64,000 nucleotides of DNA from NCBI GenBank assembly GCA_965279195.1, contig CBDIHP010000047.1, forward strand, positions 372,001 through 436,000. Direction: 5' to 3'. Positions 1 through 8,524 of the stretch are shown piece by piece. Made by a program: the position numbers and the translations under genes. Position 1 is the stretch's first letter. Every line of letters starts with the position of its first letter. The notes beneath the pieces are model-generated. The model had not been told where the DNA came from and did not search any database. It saw only the letters and a list, made by a program, of their open reading frames with translations. Source of the stretch: CBDIHP01 sp965279195. GTDB lineage: Bacteria; Planctomycetota; Planctomycetia; Isosphaerales; Isosphaeraceae.

Positions 1-1000
1 GTCCGGGTCCTGGGCCGGGGCCGTAGCCTGGCCCGTAGCCGCCCGGGCCGGGGCCTGGTCCTGGTCCGGGACCGGAGCCGTAGCCGCCGCCCGGGCCATA
101 GCCGCCATTGCCGGGGCCGTAGCCCCCCTGGCCATACCCGCCATAGCCGGGGCCCGGTCCGGGGCCTGGACCGTTGCCGGGTCCGGGGCCGTAGCCGCCG
201 CCCTGGCCGTAGCCGCCGTTGCCGGGGCCCGGTCCGGGTCCGGGACCGGGGCCGTAGCCCGAGTTCGGCCCGTAGCCGCCGAACCCGCCGGTGTTGGGCC
301 CGTAGCCGCCGTTGCCGGGGCCGTAGCCCCCCTGGCCATAGTTGTTGGCCGGCCGGGGCGGCCCTTGCTGGCCGGGACCCCGGGCATAGGCGTCGCGGTC
401 ACGCGGCCGGTCGCGGGGGGGGCCCTGGTCGCGGGCCGGGCGGTCGCGGCGGTCGCGGTCGCCCGGCGGCCGGTCGCGCGGGGGGCCGCCGGGGACCTGG
501 CTGGGGTACTGGCGCGCGGCCGGCCCCGCGGGGCGCTGGGGGTACGGCGGGGGGATCAGCTCGTTGCCGGGCGCGGGCGGGGGCAGGTGGGGGAAGTCGT
601 CCGGCGGCGGCATATCCATGTCGGGGGGGATGTAGGGCTGGCCCATCGCCTGCGCCTGGGCGGCGGCCTTGGCCTGGCGCGCGGCGGCGTCGGTGATCAG
701 CCGCAGGGGCTTCACCGGGCTCACCGGCAGGAGCGACCGGGCGTCGACCGCCATCACGGTCGCCCACAGGTGCTTGCAGGGGATCCCCGTGGGGGCGAAG
801 TACGGGCAGGTGCACGAGGCCAGGAGCTTCGTCCCGCGCAGGCGGAGGCGGACCCGGTACTTCACGGTGCCCTTCACCTTCGCGACGACCTCGGTCGGCG
901 ACGCCGCCGTGATCGCCACGCGGTTCTTGGCGAAGTACGAGTGCCCGCGCGAGCGGACGGCGTCGCTGAACTCTCGGGCCAGTTTCTGGGCGATCCCCAT
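1..1000 (-). CDS. SWIM zinc-finger protein with Gly/Pro/Tyr-rich tail (3' end outside window)
   Basis: Reading leftward from the ATG at 1000 the frame stays open to the window edge, so the C-terminus is missing. The N-terminal part (MGIAQKLAREFSDAVRS, then a basic beta-rich stretch) leads into a SWIM zinc finger at about residues 58-75: CTCPYFAPTGIPCKH, matching the CxC...CxH pattern. SWIM domains are proposed to bind zinc and nucleic acid or protein. After the finger the protein becomes proline-rich, then Arg/Asp-rich, and ends in a very long low-complexity tail of GYGPGPGPG-type units (roughly nt 1-360). The tail looks disordered. An ATG at 1010 lies in another frame. Confident on the SWIM motif; cellular role unknown. 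Confidence 0.8.
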   Translation of the reverse strand, partial: MGIAQKLAREFSDAVRSRGHSYFAKNRVAITAASPTEVVAKVKGTVKYRVRLRLRGTKLLASCTCPYFAPTGIPCKHLWATVMAVDARSLLPVSPVKPLRLITDAAARQAKAAAQAQAMGQPYIPPDMDMPPPDDFPHLPPPAPGNELIPPPYPQRPAGPAARQYPSQVPGGPPRDRPPGDRDRRDRPARDQGPPRDRPRDRDAYARGPGQQGPPRPANNYGQGGYGPGNGGYGPNTGGFGGYGPNSGYGPGPGPGPGPGNGGYGQGGGYGPGPGNGPGPGPGPGYGGYGQGGYGPGNGGYGPGGGYGSGPGPGPGPGPGGYGPGYGPGPGPG

Positions 1001-1114
1001 TCCAAACCATCCCAACGGGTGGCGATCCCGGCGGACGGGCGACAACGCGGGCCTCGGCCCACGCCCGTCCCAAGATCCTTGCGCCTTTGTGCGGTCAATC
1101 GATACCGTCGAATC

Positions 1115-1140
1115 GCCGGGCGGGGCCACGCCCGCCCGGC
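1115..1140. terminator. Perfect 10-bp hairpin downstream of gyrB
   Basis: GCCGGGCGGG (1115-1124) and CCCGCCCGGC (1131-1140) pair perfectly around a 6-nt loop. It lies about 90 bp after the gyrB stop and before the convergent-free start of the SWIM gene region, so it could end gyrB transcription. There is no U-tract. A degenerate second copy of the same block follows at about 1187-1235, making an imperfect tandem duplication. Confidence 0.45.
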
Positions 1141-1232
1141 CGGATGCGGACACATGCGAACGCGATCAAGCCGTCAACCGACGCCGGCGGCGGGCCACGC
1201 CCACCCGGCAACGTATGCGGATCTCAACACGA

Positions 1233-3776
1233 TCAAACGTCGAGATTCTTGACCTCCAACGCGTGCTTCTCGATGAAGTGGCGGCGGGGTTCGACGTCGT
1301 CCCCCATGAGGGTCGTGAACAGGTCGTTGGCGGCGGCCGCGTCATCGAGCTTGACCTGGAGGAGCGTCCGGCGCGTGGGATCCATCGTGGTCTCCCAGAG
1401 CTGCTCGGCGTCCATCTCGCCCAGCCCCTTGAACCGGGTGATCTTGATCCCCTTCTCGCCCAGCCGGCGGACGGTGGAGAGCAGCTCCCGGAGGTCGAAC
1501 AGCGGGTGGGCGTCGTCGTCGCGGTGGAACTGGAAGCGGGGCGGCGGCTCGTCGCCGGTGACCTCGATCGGCAGGAGCACCCCGGCCCGCAGGCCGTACT
1601 CGTCGCGGAGCCGGGCGAGCCACTTGTTCAAGGAACGGATCTCGTGCAGTTCGGTGACGCGCGGGGCGTCCGCCGCCGGCGCCTGTTCACCGGACGAGAC
1701 ACCGTCGGCGTCGGCCTCGGCCTCGGGCACCGCCGCCGGCGCGTCCGACGCCTCGTGCGCGGCGAGTTCCTCGGCCGCGTAGAGCCAGTGCGAGCCGTTG
1801 GCGTCCTCGACGTGGAACAGGGGCAGCATGCCCGCGCGGGCGTCATCCTTGGGGTCGGTCGCAGGGTGGATGCGAGAGAGGAACTCGCGCACCGGCAGGT
1901 TCCGCCGCCCGAAGGCCCGCAGCGCGTTGTCGAGGCCGGCGACGATCTCCAGGAGGGCCCGCAGCCGGTCCCCTTCGATCCACTGCGACTCGTCGTCGAC
2001 GCCGCTGGGCTGGAGCCGGGCGCCCGAGAGCCCCGACTCGACCAGGATGGCGTGCATCTCGGCCTCGGTCTGGACGTAGCGGCGCTGCTTCTTGCTCGTG
2101 ATCATGTAAAGCGGCGGCTGCGCGACGTACAGGTGCCCCTCCGCCACGAGCCGGGGCATCTGGCGGTAGAAGAAGGTCATCAGGAGCGTGCGGATGTGCG
2201 AGCCGTCGACGTCGGCGTCGCTCATCATCACGACCTTGCCGTAGCGCCGCTTGGTCGGGTCCTCTTCATCCCCGATGCCGTTGCCGACGGCGGTGATGAT
2301 GTTCCGGACCTCCTCGTTGCCGAGGACCCGGTCGAGCCGGGCGCGCTCGACGTTGAGGATCTTGCCGCGGAGCGGCAGGATCGCCTGGTACATCCGGTCG
2401 CGTCCGCCCTCGGCCGTGCCGCCGGCCGAGTCGCCCTCGACGAGGAACAGCTCGGACGAGTCCTGGTCGTGGGTGGTGCAGTCCATCAGCTTGCCGGGCA
2501 GGCCCCCGCCGGAGAGCACCCCCTTGCGGTTGCGGACCAGCTCGCGCGCCTTGCGTGCGGCCTCGCGCGCCTCGGCCGCGAGCTGCGCCTTGGCGATGAC
2601 CTTCTTGGCGGCCTGCGGGTTCTGTTCGAGGTACTCGGCCAGCTTGTCGTTGACGACCTTGGCGACGATCCCCTCGACGTCGCTGTTGCCCAGCTTGTTC
2701 TTGGTCTGCCCCTCGAACTGCGGGTCCGGCACCCGGACGCTGACGATGGCGGTGAGGCCCTCCTTGAAGTCCTCGCCGGTGATCGCCAGGTCCTTGTTCT
2801 TGGCGGGCGCGGTCGCCTTGGCGTAGTTGTTGAGGGTGCGGGTCAGCGCGGTGCGGAACCCGGTGAGGTGGGTGCCGCCGCCGCCGGTGTTGATGTTGTT
2901 GCAGAACGACACGACGTTGTCGCTGATCGACTCGTTGTACTGGAAGGCGATGTCGACCTCGACGTTCCGCTCCTCGTCCCGCCCGGAGAACAGCACCGGC
3001 GGGTGGATGACCGTCTGCGCCCGGTTGAGGTAGGCGACGTACTCGCTGAGGCCCTCGCCCGAGAAGAAGTCGTCGACCTTCGGCTCGTCGCCGCGCTCGT
3101 CGGTGAGCTTGATCCGCACCCCCCTGTTGAGGAACGACAGCTCGCGGAGTCGCTTCTCCAGGATGTCGTAGCTGAACTGGGTGCGCGGGAAGATCTCGGG
3201 GTCGGGCTGGAACTTGATGGTGGTGCCGTTGGCCCGGGCGGGCCCGAGGGCCTTGATCGGCCCGAGCGCCAGCCCCTGGCGGAACTCCTGCCGCCAGACC
3301 TGCCCCTCGCGATGGACCTCGGCCTCGAGCCACTCGGAGAGGGCGTTGACGGCGGTGATCCCGACGCCGTGGAGGCCGCCGGAGACCTTGTAGGTGTCGT
3401 GGTTGAACTTGCCGCCCGCGTGGGTCTTGGTGAGGACGACCTCGAGCGTGCTCTTGTCGGGGAACTGGTGGTGCGGGCCGGTGGGGATGCCCCGGCCGTC
3501 GTCGGCGATCGAGATGCTCTCGTCCGCGTGGATGGTCACGAAGATGTTCTTGCAGAACCCGGCCATCGCCTCGTCGATCGAGTTGTCGACGACCTCGTAG
3601 ACGAGGTGGTGGAGCCCCCCCATCGAGGTGTCGCCGATGTACATGCCGGGGCGGAGCCGGATGGCCTCGATCCCCTCCAGCACCTTGATGTTCGACTCGC
3701 CGTAGGCCGAGCCGTTGCCGCTGGCCGCGTCGGCGGAGGTCCCGTCTTCGAGCTCGGTCTTGGTCGTCAACGCCAT
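1233..3776 (-). CDS. gyrB: DNA gyrase subunit B
   Basis: ATP-hydrolysing subunit of DNA gyrase, which introduces negative supercoils with GyrA. 847 residues from the ATG at 3776, which has GAGGTG 7-8 nt upstream; the frame is open further upstream but without family similarity. GHKL ATPase motifs: EVVDNSIDEA (61-70), DDGRGIPTG (92-100), LHGVGITAVNALSEW (about 135-149); the transducer QTKNKLG is at 357-363; TOPRIM motifs EGDSAGG (447-453) and DADVDG (520-525); C-terminal GLGEMDAEQLWETTM. About 200 extra residues follow the TOPRIM core before the C-terminal motif, an insertion as in large GyrB proteins. It is the last gene of a dnaN-dciA-gyrB cluster. No gyrA in the window. Confidence 0.97.
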   Translation of the reverse strand: MALTTKTELEDGTSADAASGNGSAYGESNIKVLEGIEAIRLRPGMYIGDTSMGGLHHLVYEVVDNSIDEAMAGFCKNIFVTIHADESISIADDGRGIPTGPHHQFPDKSTLEVVLTKTHAGGKFNHDTYKVSGGLHGVGITAVNALSEWLEAEVHREGQVWRQEFRQGLALGPIKALGPARANGTTIKFQPDPEIFPRTQFSYDILEKRLRELSFLNRGVRIKLTDERGDEPKVDDFFSGEGLSEYVAYLNRAQTVIHPPVLFSGRDEERNVEVDIAFQYNESISDNVVSFCNNINTGGGGTHLTGFRTALTRTLNNYAKATAPAKNKDLAITGEDFKEGLTAIVSVRVPDPQFEGQTKNKLGNSDVEGIVAKVVNDKLAEYLEQNPQAAKKVIAKAQLAAEAREAARKARELVRNRKGVLSGGGLPGKLMDCTTHDQDSSELFLVEGDSAGGTAEGGRDRMYQAILPLRGKILNVERARLDRVLGNEEVRNIITAVGNGIGDEEDPTKRRYGKVVMMSDADVDGSHIRTLLMTFFYRQMPRLVAEGHLYVAQPPLYMITSKKQRRYVQTEAEMHAILVESGLSGARLQPSGVDDESQWIEGDRLRALLEIVAGLDNALRAFGRRNLPVREFLSRIHPATDPKDDARAGMLPLFHVEDANGSHWLYAAEELAAHEASDAPAAVPEAEADADGVSSGEQAPAADAPRVTELHEIRSLNKWLARLRDEYGLRAGVLLPIEVTGDEPPPRFQFHRDDDAHPLFDLRELLSTVRRLGEKGIKITRFKGLGEMDAEQLWETTMDPTRRTLLQVKLDDAAAANDLFTTLMGDDVEPRRHFIEKHALEVKNLDV

Positions 3777-4311
3777 CGGGGAATCACCTCGGTCGTGCGT
3801 GCCCGCCGGCCCCGGTCGGGGGGCCGCCTCGCCGTCGATTCGATCCCCGTCCCGATCCCAGCGCCGGGGCGCGAGGGCCGAAAATGCGGGAACAAACCCA
3901 ATTCCGGGCGGGGCGGTCGCGGCCGGCGGCGAGGGGCAGGGACCCACGACGGGCCCGCGTCCCCTCCGTCAGCACCATTCAGGTTCGCTCGGTCTGGTTC
4001 CGTGTCGGTTGGATCGGAAAGGACTCGGTTCGGTATCGGATCAAATCGGATCGGTCCGGGCTGGATCGGGCCGCCTCGGCAACGTCGCGCAGTGGGCCCG
4101 GAAACGGATCGACTCGTCGCAAAGGGGGGAGGAAAGAACGCCGACATCGAGGGTAGCCGGACGGGGCGATCCGGCCGGACAGCGCGGCCAGTCCCCGGTC
4201 CCTCTTCTGTTCCGCCTCAATCTTCATCCGGTCGTCTAGACGTCGATCCCGGCCCAAACTGGTGCAAACAGTGCGCCAGGAGATGCCGAATCCGGAGGCC
4301 GTCCGGGAGGA
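3777..4311. other. Gene-free spacer between dciA and gyrB
   Basis: 535 bp with no credible coding frame. It should hold the gyrB promoter or leader. It contains a GGATCGG-rich patch (about 4010-4080) and at 3881-3908 one copy of the AATGC-GGAAC-AAACCCAATT motif that recurs downstream of guaB. Confidence 0.5.
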
Positions 4312-4806
4312 TCAACGGGCCCCGTCGCCCTTGCGGCCGGGATCCTGTGGCTTGGGCCTGGTGCTGGATGGGGAGGGTGGAGTCTGGGTCCGTGCCTGGG
4401 GTTCCGGGGTCGTCGATGGCGTTGTCGAGGCGATGGGCCCGACGCGGAACCGGATGTCGTGGATCACCGTGCCGGTCAGATTCTGACGCAAGCTGGTCAG
4501 CAGGGCGGCCTTGCGGAACGCCGACAGCTCCTCCAGCAGGGCCGGATGCGCGACCGTGACGTTCAACACCCCGCGCCGGACGTCCCCCACCTCGGTCTGC
4601 CGGCAGAGCGGCTCGCCCACCGCGAGATTCCAGGCCGCGTGCAACTCGGTGGCCGCACGGAGTTGACCCAAACCCTTGGAGGCGAAGAGGTTGTTGAGGA
4701 CATCCCCCAGCGACTTCGGCCCCCGGCGGCCGGACGAGAAATTCCCGCCCGACGACCCGGACGGCGACGAGGCATTCGGACGTGGACGAGGCCCGGGGCT
4801 CGGCAT
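4312..4806 (-). CDS. dciA: DUF721 protein, DciA-type helicase loader
   Basis: 164 residues. DciA (DUF721) is the ancestral loader of the replicative DnaB helicase. The basic, Pro/Ser-rich N-terminus is followed by the DUF721 core from about residue 30: LGDVLNNLFASKGLGQ, AWNLAVGEPLCRQTEV, RGVLNVTVAHPALLEELS, the KH-like fold of the family; the C-terminus is a Pro/Thr-rich tail. I chose the ATG at 4806 (GGGA six bases upstream) over an in-frame TTG at 4818, which has a badly spaced ribosome site. It sits between dnaN and gyrB, as DciA genes do in actinobacteria, which supports the replication role. Family assignment firm; function by homology and context. Confidence 0.85.
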   Translation of the reverse strand: MPSPGPRPRPNASSPSGSSGGNFSSGRRGPKSLGDVLNNLFASKGLGQLRAATELHAAWNLAVGEPLCRQTEVGDVRRGVLNVTVAHPALLEELSAFRKAALLTSLRQNLTGTVIHDIRFRVGPIASTTPSTTPEPQARTQTPPSPSSTRPKPQDPGRKGDGAR

Positions 4807-5168
4807 GTTCGGTCCCAAGATCCCCAGGAACTGGGCGTCTGGCGCGACAGGTCGTCACCTCGTCGCAAGCCTACCCATCCCAGCGCGGTCCAATCAGGAG
4901 CCACGCAGAGTCGGCACGATCCGATCGTCGCGATGAATTCGATGTCTTAACCTATCGAGCATTGTACGCAATGCCGCCCTGTTGAACAACCGCGATTTCC
5001 CCCCCGGCGGCCATTTTCTTCATACCCCGCGCATCCCCCTCTGGGGTGCGGGAGCGGAGCGGCCGCCTTTACGACGGGGGCATCCGCCGGGTGCGGGCAG
5101 GGCGGAAGGCCCCGGGGCGTCGGGAATGTGTCCCTTGCCTCCGGAGGGGGCCGGACCCGCGAGACGCA
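4807..5168. other. Gene-free spacer between dnaN and dciA
   Basis: 362 bp, no coding frame I believe. An imperfect hairpin around CCCC-CTCT-GGGG at about 5026-5050 could end dnaN transcription. An AT-richer patch at 4930-4980 may hold the dciA promoter. Confidence 0.4.
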
Positions 5169-6287
5169 TCAACGGTCGCGCGTCAGCGGCATGACCACAT
5201 AGGTGTATCCGTCCTCGGTCCGGAAGAGGGCGGCGGACTTGTGGTCGATGAGCTCGGCGGTGATGGTCGAGGTCTCGTCCAGGGTCTTGAGCGCGTCGAT
5301 GAGGTAGCGGGGGTCGAAGGTGATCTCGACGTTCTTCCCCTCGTAGCCGATCGGCATCTGGACCCGGGCGCTGCCGACGTCGGCGGCGTTGGTGGAGAGG
5401 GTGAGCATGCCCCCGCCGAACTGGAAGTCCACGCCCCGGCTCTCGTCGCTCGTCAGGATCGCCGCCTGCTCGACGTTCCGCTGCAACGTCCCGACCTCCA
5501 TCGGGATCTTCGCCTCGGCCGTCGGCGGGAACACGTCCTGGTAGCGCGGGAAGCGGCCCTCGACCAGGCGGGTGTAGATCACCGCGCGTTCGGTCCGGAT
5601 CAGGGCGGAGGTCCCCGACTGGATCACGACGTGGACCGGCGGGTCGTCGTCGGACAGGTTCCGCTCGATGAGCTTGAGTGCCTTAACGGGGATGACCGGG
5701 CTGCCCGTCGGGGGCGCGGCGTCGGCCTCGGCCTCGGCGGCCGTGATCATCCGGGCCAGGCGTCGGCCGTCGGTGCCGACCATGGTCAGGCTCTCGCCGG
5801 TGAGCTCGACCAGCACGCCGCCGAGGGCGTAGCGGGTGCTCTCGACGTCGGTCGAGAACATCGTGCGGCGGATGGCCTTGCGCAGCTCGGCCGCGGCGAT
5901 GACGTGGTAGCTCGTCGCGCCGAAGTCGGGGACCTCGGGGAAGAGGTCCGGATCCTCGCTGGGGAGCTTGAACTTGGAGTAGAGCCCCTGCACGAGCAGG
6001 TGGTCGGACTCGGTCTCGATGAGCAGCTCGGCGTCGTTCGAGGTGGCGAGGATCGACTGCATCTTGTTGGTCGGCAGGATCACCGAGCCGGGCTGGTCGA
6101 CCTTGACCCCGAGCACCCGGTGGCGGATGCCCACCTCCATGTCGGTGGCCATCAGGATCGAGCCGTGGTCGGGGTCGGCCACGAGCTTGACGTTCTGGAG
6201 GATCGGCTTGGGACTCCGCGCGGGGGCCACGCCGCCGACCATGCCGAACGCGGCGAGCAACCCCTTGCGGTCGCACAGGGCTTTCAT
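5169..6287 (-). CDS. dnaN: DNA polymerase III beta sliding clamp
   Basis: 372 residues, normal clamp length. Forms the ring that tethers DNA polymerase III to DNA. Start at the ATG at 6287 (MKALCDRKGLLAAFGMV), preceded by GGGGTG; an in-frame extension to 6359 has no family similarity. Three clamp-fold segments are recognisable: the N-terminal part with NKMQSILATSNDAELLIE, the middle part FPEVPDF...AAELRKAIRRTMFSTDVESTRYALGG (in pieces), and the C-terminal segment ending in YTYVVMPLTRDR, close to the usual VVMPMRL end. First gene of the leftward dnaN-dciA-gyrB cluster; upstream lies the candidate origin. Confidence 0.96.
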   Translation of the reverse strand: MKALCDRKGLLAAFGMVGGVAPARSPKPILQNVKLVADPDHGSILMATDMEVGIRHRVLGVKVDQPGSVILPTNKMQSILATSNDAELLIETESDHLLVQGLYSKFKLPSEDPDLFPEVPDFGATSYHVIAAAELRKAIRRTMFSTDVESTRYALGGVLVELTGESLTMVGTDGRRLARMITAAEAEADAAPPTGSPVIPVKALKLIERNLSDDDPPVHVVIQSGTSALIRTERAVIYTRLVEGRFPRYQDVFPPTAEAKIPMEVGTLQRNVEQAAILTSDESRGVDFQFGGGMLTLSTNAADVGSARVQMPIGYEGKNVEITFDPRYLIDALKTLDETSTITAELIDHKSAALFRTEDGYTYVVMPLTRDR

Positions 6288-7033
6288 GGACGCGCACCCC
6301 GCAATGGTCCGGCTGGAGAGTAAGAGGGGACAGGGAAGGGGCCGCATCCGGCCGCCCATCTCACCCCCGAGACCCGCCGGACCGGTGGACCTCGAATTCC
6401 GTCACGCCACCGTCATTCCAACGAATACGTCGCGAACGGCGACCGCCCCCGGACGGGGACAATCCGACCTCTTGGTATCGGACGGACGCCCCCCACTCCT
6501 GCAATATCCCGAGGAGGGGACACCTCCCGGACTCTCAAGGATTGCATCCCGAATGCGGGATCCGCATAGGCAATCGGATCTTGCGAGGTCGGGAACGGTC
6601 TCCTTCTCCTATCTTTCTCAAGGTTCTACAAAAACTCCGTAATCGAAGAGGGACGCCTCGCGCGGTGGATAACCTCGCGGAGGGTCGCCTCAAGGTGATT
6701 GTAGGTCACGGTTTGATCGGTGTCCAGAATCAAATGTTCACCGGGGGGAAACCCGTTCACGGGGATGTCGCGCCCCTGTTGACGGCCCGGCAGTCGGACG
6801 GGGCACGTGGAATGCGACTCAGGGGGTGGCTCCCCGATGCGCAACAATCGCGAACCGGTGCGCGACAGGTTGTCGACAGGTTTTCCCCCGGCCTCTGTCA
6901 TTTGCGCAAACGACGCAAGCCGTTGTCATCAGGAGGTTAGCGGGATTCCCCTTCGCGGCGGAACTTCGCCGCAGGGGCGGGGTTCAATGCCCGTCGAGAC
7001 CGTCCTCAAGGCCCCTTGGAAAAGGACTCCCCC
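6288..7033. other. Candidate replication origin / dnaN upstream region
   Basis: 746 bp between divergent dnaN and the EF-hand gene with no convincing gene. It holds GGTGGATAA at 6664-6672, one mismatch from the DnaA box TGTGGATAA, an AT-richer stretch at 6600-6650, and repeated GACAGGTT / TTTTCCCC words at 6860-6890. Location next to dnaN supports an origin, but only one good DnaA-box match is visible, so this is a hypothesis. Confidence 0.35.
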
Positions 7034-7456
7034 ATGCACGAAGCCAGGCCATTCGCCCTGTTCGCCGGTTGGATCCTCGCCTCCGTGTTCGCCACGGCGT
7101 CTGTCGCCGACGACAAGCCGGCGGCCCCCGCCAAGCCCGAGGCCAAGGCGGAGGCCAAGCCCGCCGAGAAGGACAAGCCCAAGGCCAAGGCCTCCGACAA
7201 GGCCAAGCGCACGCCGGAGCAGATCCTGGCGAAGAAGGACAAGAACAAGGACGGGGCCCTGGACGAGAAGGAGTTCCTGGGCAAGAAGAAGGCGGAGGAC
7301 GCGGCGGCCGTCGCGAAGTTCGCCAAGCGCGACAGGAATGGCGACGGCAAGATTACCAAGGCCGAGCTGACCTCCGGCGGCAAGAAGGCCAAGAAGGCGA
7401 AGAAGGCCGGCAAGGCCGCCAAGCGGGCGAAGAAGGCCGAGAAGAAGCCCGCCTGA
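7034..7456 (+). CDS. Exported EF-hand protein, Lys/Ala-rich
   Basis: 140 residues. A signal peptide (MHEARPFALFAGWILASVFATASVA, cleavage near 25) precedes a Lys/Ala/Pro-rich linker and two EF-hand-like calcium loops: DKNKDGALDEKEF and DRNGDGKITKAEL. The C-terminus is a run of Lys/Ala (GKAAKRAKKAEKKPA). I start at the ATG at 7034, with AAGGA seven bases upstream, not at the TTG at 7016. Short secreted EF-hand proteins with Lys-rich tails are common in planctomycetes. Likely a calcium-binding envelope protein; partner unknown. Stands alone, divergent from dnaN. Confidence 0.85.
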   Translation: MHEARPFALFAGWILASVFATASVADDKPAAPAKPEAKAEAKPAEKDKPKAKASDKAKRTPEQILAKKDKNKDGALDEKEFLGKKKAEDAAAVAKFAKRDRNGDGKITKAELTSGGKKAKKAKKAGKAAKRAKKAEKKPA

Positions 7457-7466
7457 GCGAAGGCGT

Positions 7467-7516
7467 GGAGTGCGGAAGCGAGCGTCCGCCCTGTTGCTGC
7501 GGAGCTTGCTTGCTCC
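7467..7516. repeat. Left half of GGAGTGCGG palindrome family
   Basis: Begins GGAGTGCGGAAGC and contains the hairpin GCGGAGCTTGC...GCTCCGC. No right-hand CTTCCGCACTCC end is found; a family-1 element follows at once. Confidence 0.6.
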
Positions 7517-7520
7517 GCAC

Positions 7521-7704
7521 GCGCCGGGCGCGGGTCTCCCGACCCCGCCCCGGCCCTCGCTGCGCGGTACCACCGGATCGGGGTCTCCAGACCCATTCGG
7601 AAAGGCCTGGCGCGTCTGGGCGTTGGATTTCCGGGTCTGGAGACCTGCCCCTGTGGTACGGCAGGTCAAGGTAGGGGCGGGGTCTGGAGACCCTCGCCCA
7701 GCGC
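7521..7704. repeat. Four-hairpin GGTCTCC palindromic element, copy A
   Basis: About 184 bp. Ends are inverted (GCGCCGGGCGCGGGTCTCC left, GAGACCCTCGCCCAGCGC right) with two inner units GGGTCTCCAGACCC and GGGTCTGGAGACC. Lies between the convergent EF-hand and CSD-DUF1294 genes. Confidence 0.8.
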
Positions 7705-7733
7705 AGCACGGCCAGTGCCCGCGCCCAGCGTTG

Positions 7734-8297
7734 TCACCCCGACCGACCGAAGAACCACCAGCCGATGGCGACCACCTGCAGGGCGACGACCCCGGCGAAG
7801 GGGATGAGGAACCCGGCCTTGCGGGTCTTGTGGCGGAAGGCATACATCGCGGCGAGGGCGCCCGGGGTGGCGCCGACGAGGGCGAGGCCGAGGAGCACCG
7901 CCTCGGGGACGCGACGGGCCCCCTCGATGCCCGCCCGGCGCTTGTCCCAGCCGTAGACGGCGAAGGTCACGAGGTTCAGGCCCGCGAGCGTCGCGCCGAT
8001 CCAGCCCAGGCCGAGCCGGTGCAGGCCGTAGGCGATCGCGCCCAGGAGCAGGCCGAGCCCCAGGGCGGCGGCCGTCCCCGGCGCCAGCCCCTTCCGGCCC
8101 GGCTGGACGTGCCGCGCCCGCCAGCCGCGGTCGGTCTGCTCGACCTCGAAGCTCACCCGCTGGCCGGCGCTCAGGGCTTGCCGACCGGGGATGTCGCCGA
8201 CGTGGACGAATATGTCGTCCGTCCAGCCCTTGCCGTCGGCCCGGACGAACCCGAAGCCCCGGCTCGCGTCGAAGGTCACCACCACGCCCGATTCCAT
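7734..8297 (-). CDS. Cold-shock domain fused to DUF1294 membrane domain
   Basis: 187 residues. Residues 1-65 are a cold-shock domain with RNP1-like RGFGFV and RNP2-like DIFVHVGD, predicted to bind single-stranded nucleic acid. Residues about 75-187 are a DUF1294 integral membrane domain: a hydrophobic helix pair, then YGWDKRRAGIEGARRVPE and MYAFRHKTRKAGFLIPF, then a last helix. The CSD-DUF1294 fusion is a known architecture. Start at the ATG at 8297 (GGAG eight bases upstream); the open frame further upstream is not family-like. Function of the fusion is unknown. Confidence 0.88.
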   Translation of the reverse strand: MESGVVVTFDASRGFGFVRADGKGWTDDIFVHVGDIPGRQALSAGQRVSFEVEQTDRGWRARHVQPGRKGLAPGTAAALGLGLLLGAIAYGLHRLGLGWIGATLAGLNLVTFAVYGWDKRRAGIEGARRVPEAVLLGLALVGATPGALAAMYAFRHKTRKAGFLIPFAGVVALQVVAIGWWFFGRSG

Positions 8298-8524
8298 CCG
8301 CCACGCTCCTCGCTCGCCGGTCCAGGGATCCGAAACCGCCCCATTGGACCCGCAAAGCCGGCGCGGGGCCAGCCCAGGTTGGGGGACGCGCGTCGTCGCC
8401 CCGAGTCGTTGCAGGGGGACAACTTGCGTGGTAGCTTCGATCGCCCCGGGTGCTCGAGGCGACCGGGGAACACCTTCCGCTAGTGCGAAGCCCACCACCA
8501 CGAACCGCAACGAGCGAGCCCGAT

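Noticed and set aside
669..4559. A 1296-codon open frame on the plus strand opposite gyrB, and similar long frames opposite dnaN, guaB, the ThuA protein and others
   Set aside because: They are GC-rich shadows of real genes: composition is Arg/Ala/Val/Gly-rich and no family motif appears, while the opposite strand shows full family motifs.
7470..8483. Open frames running through the four-hairpin elements with phrases like GAGLPTPP or GSGDPRPA
   Set aside because: The phrases come from translating the palindrome itself and occur in every copy in several frames; they are not protein families.
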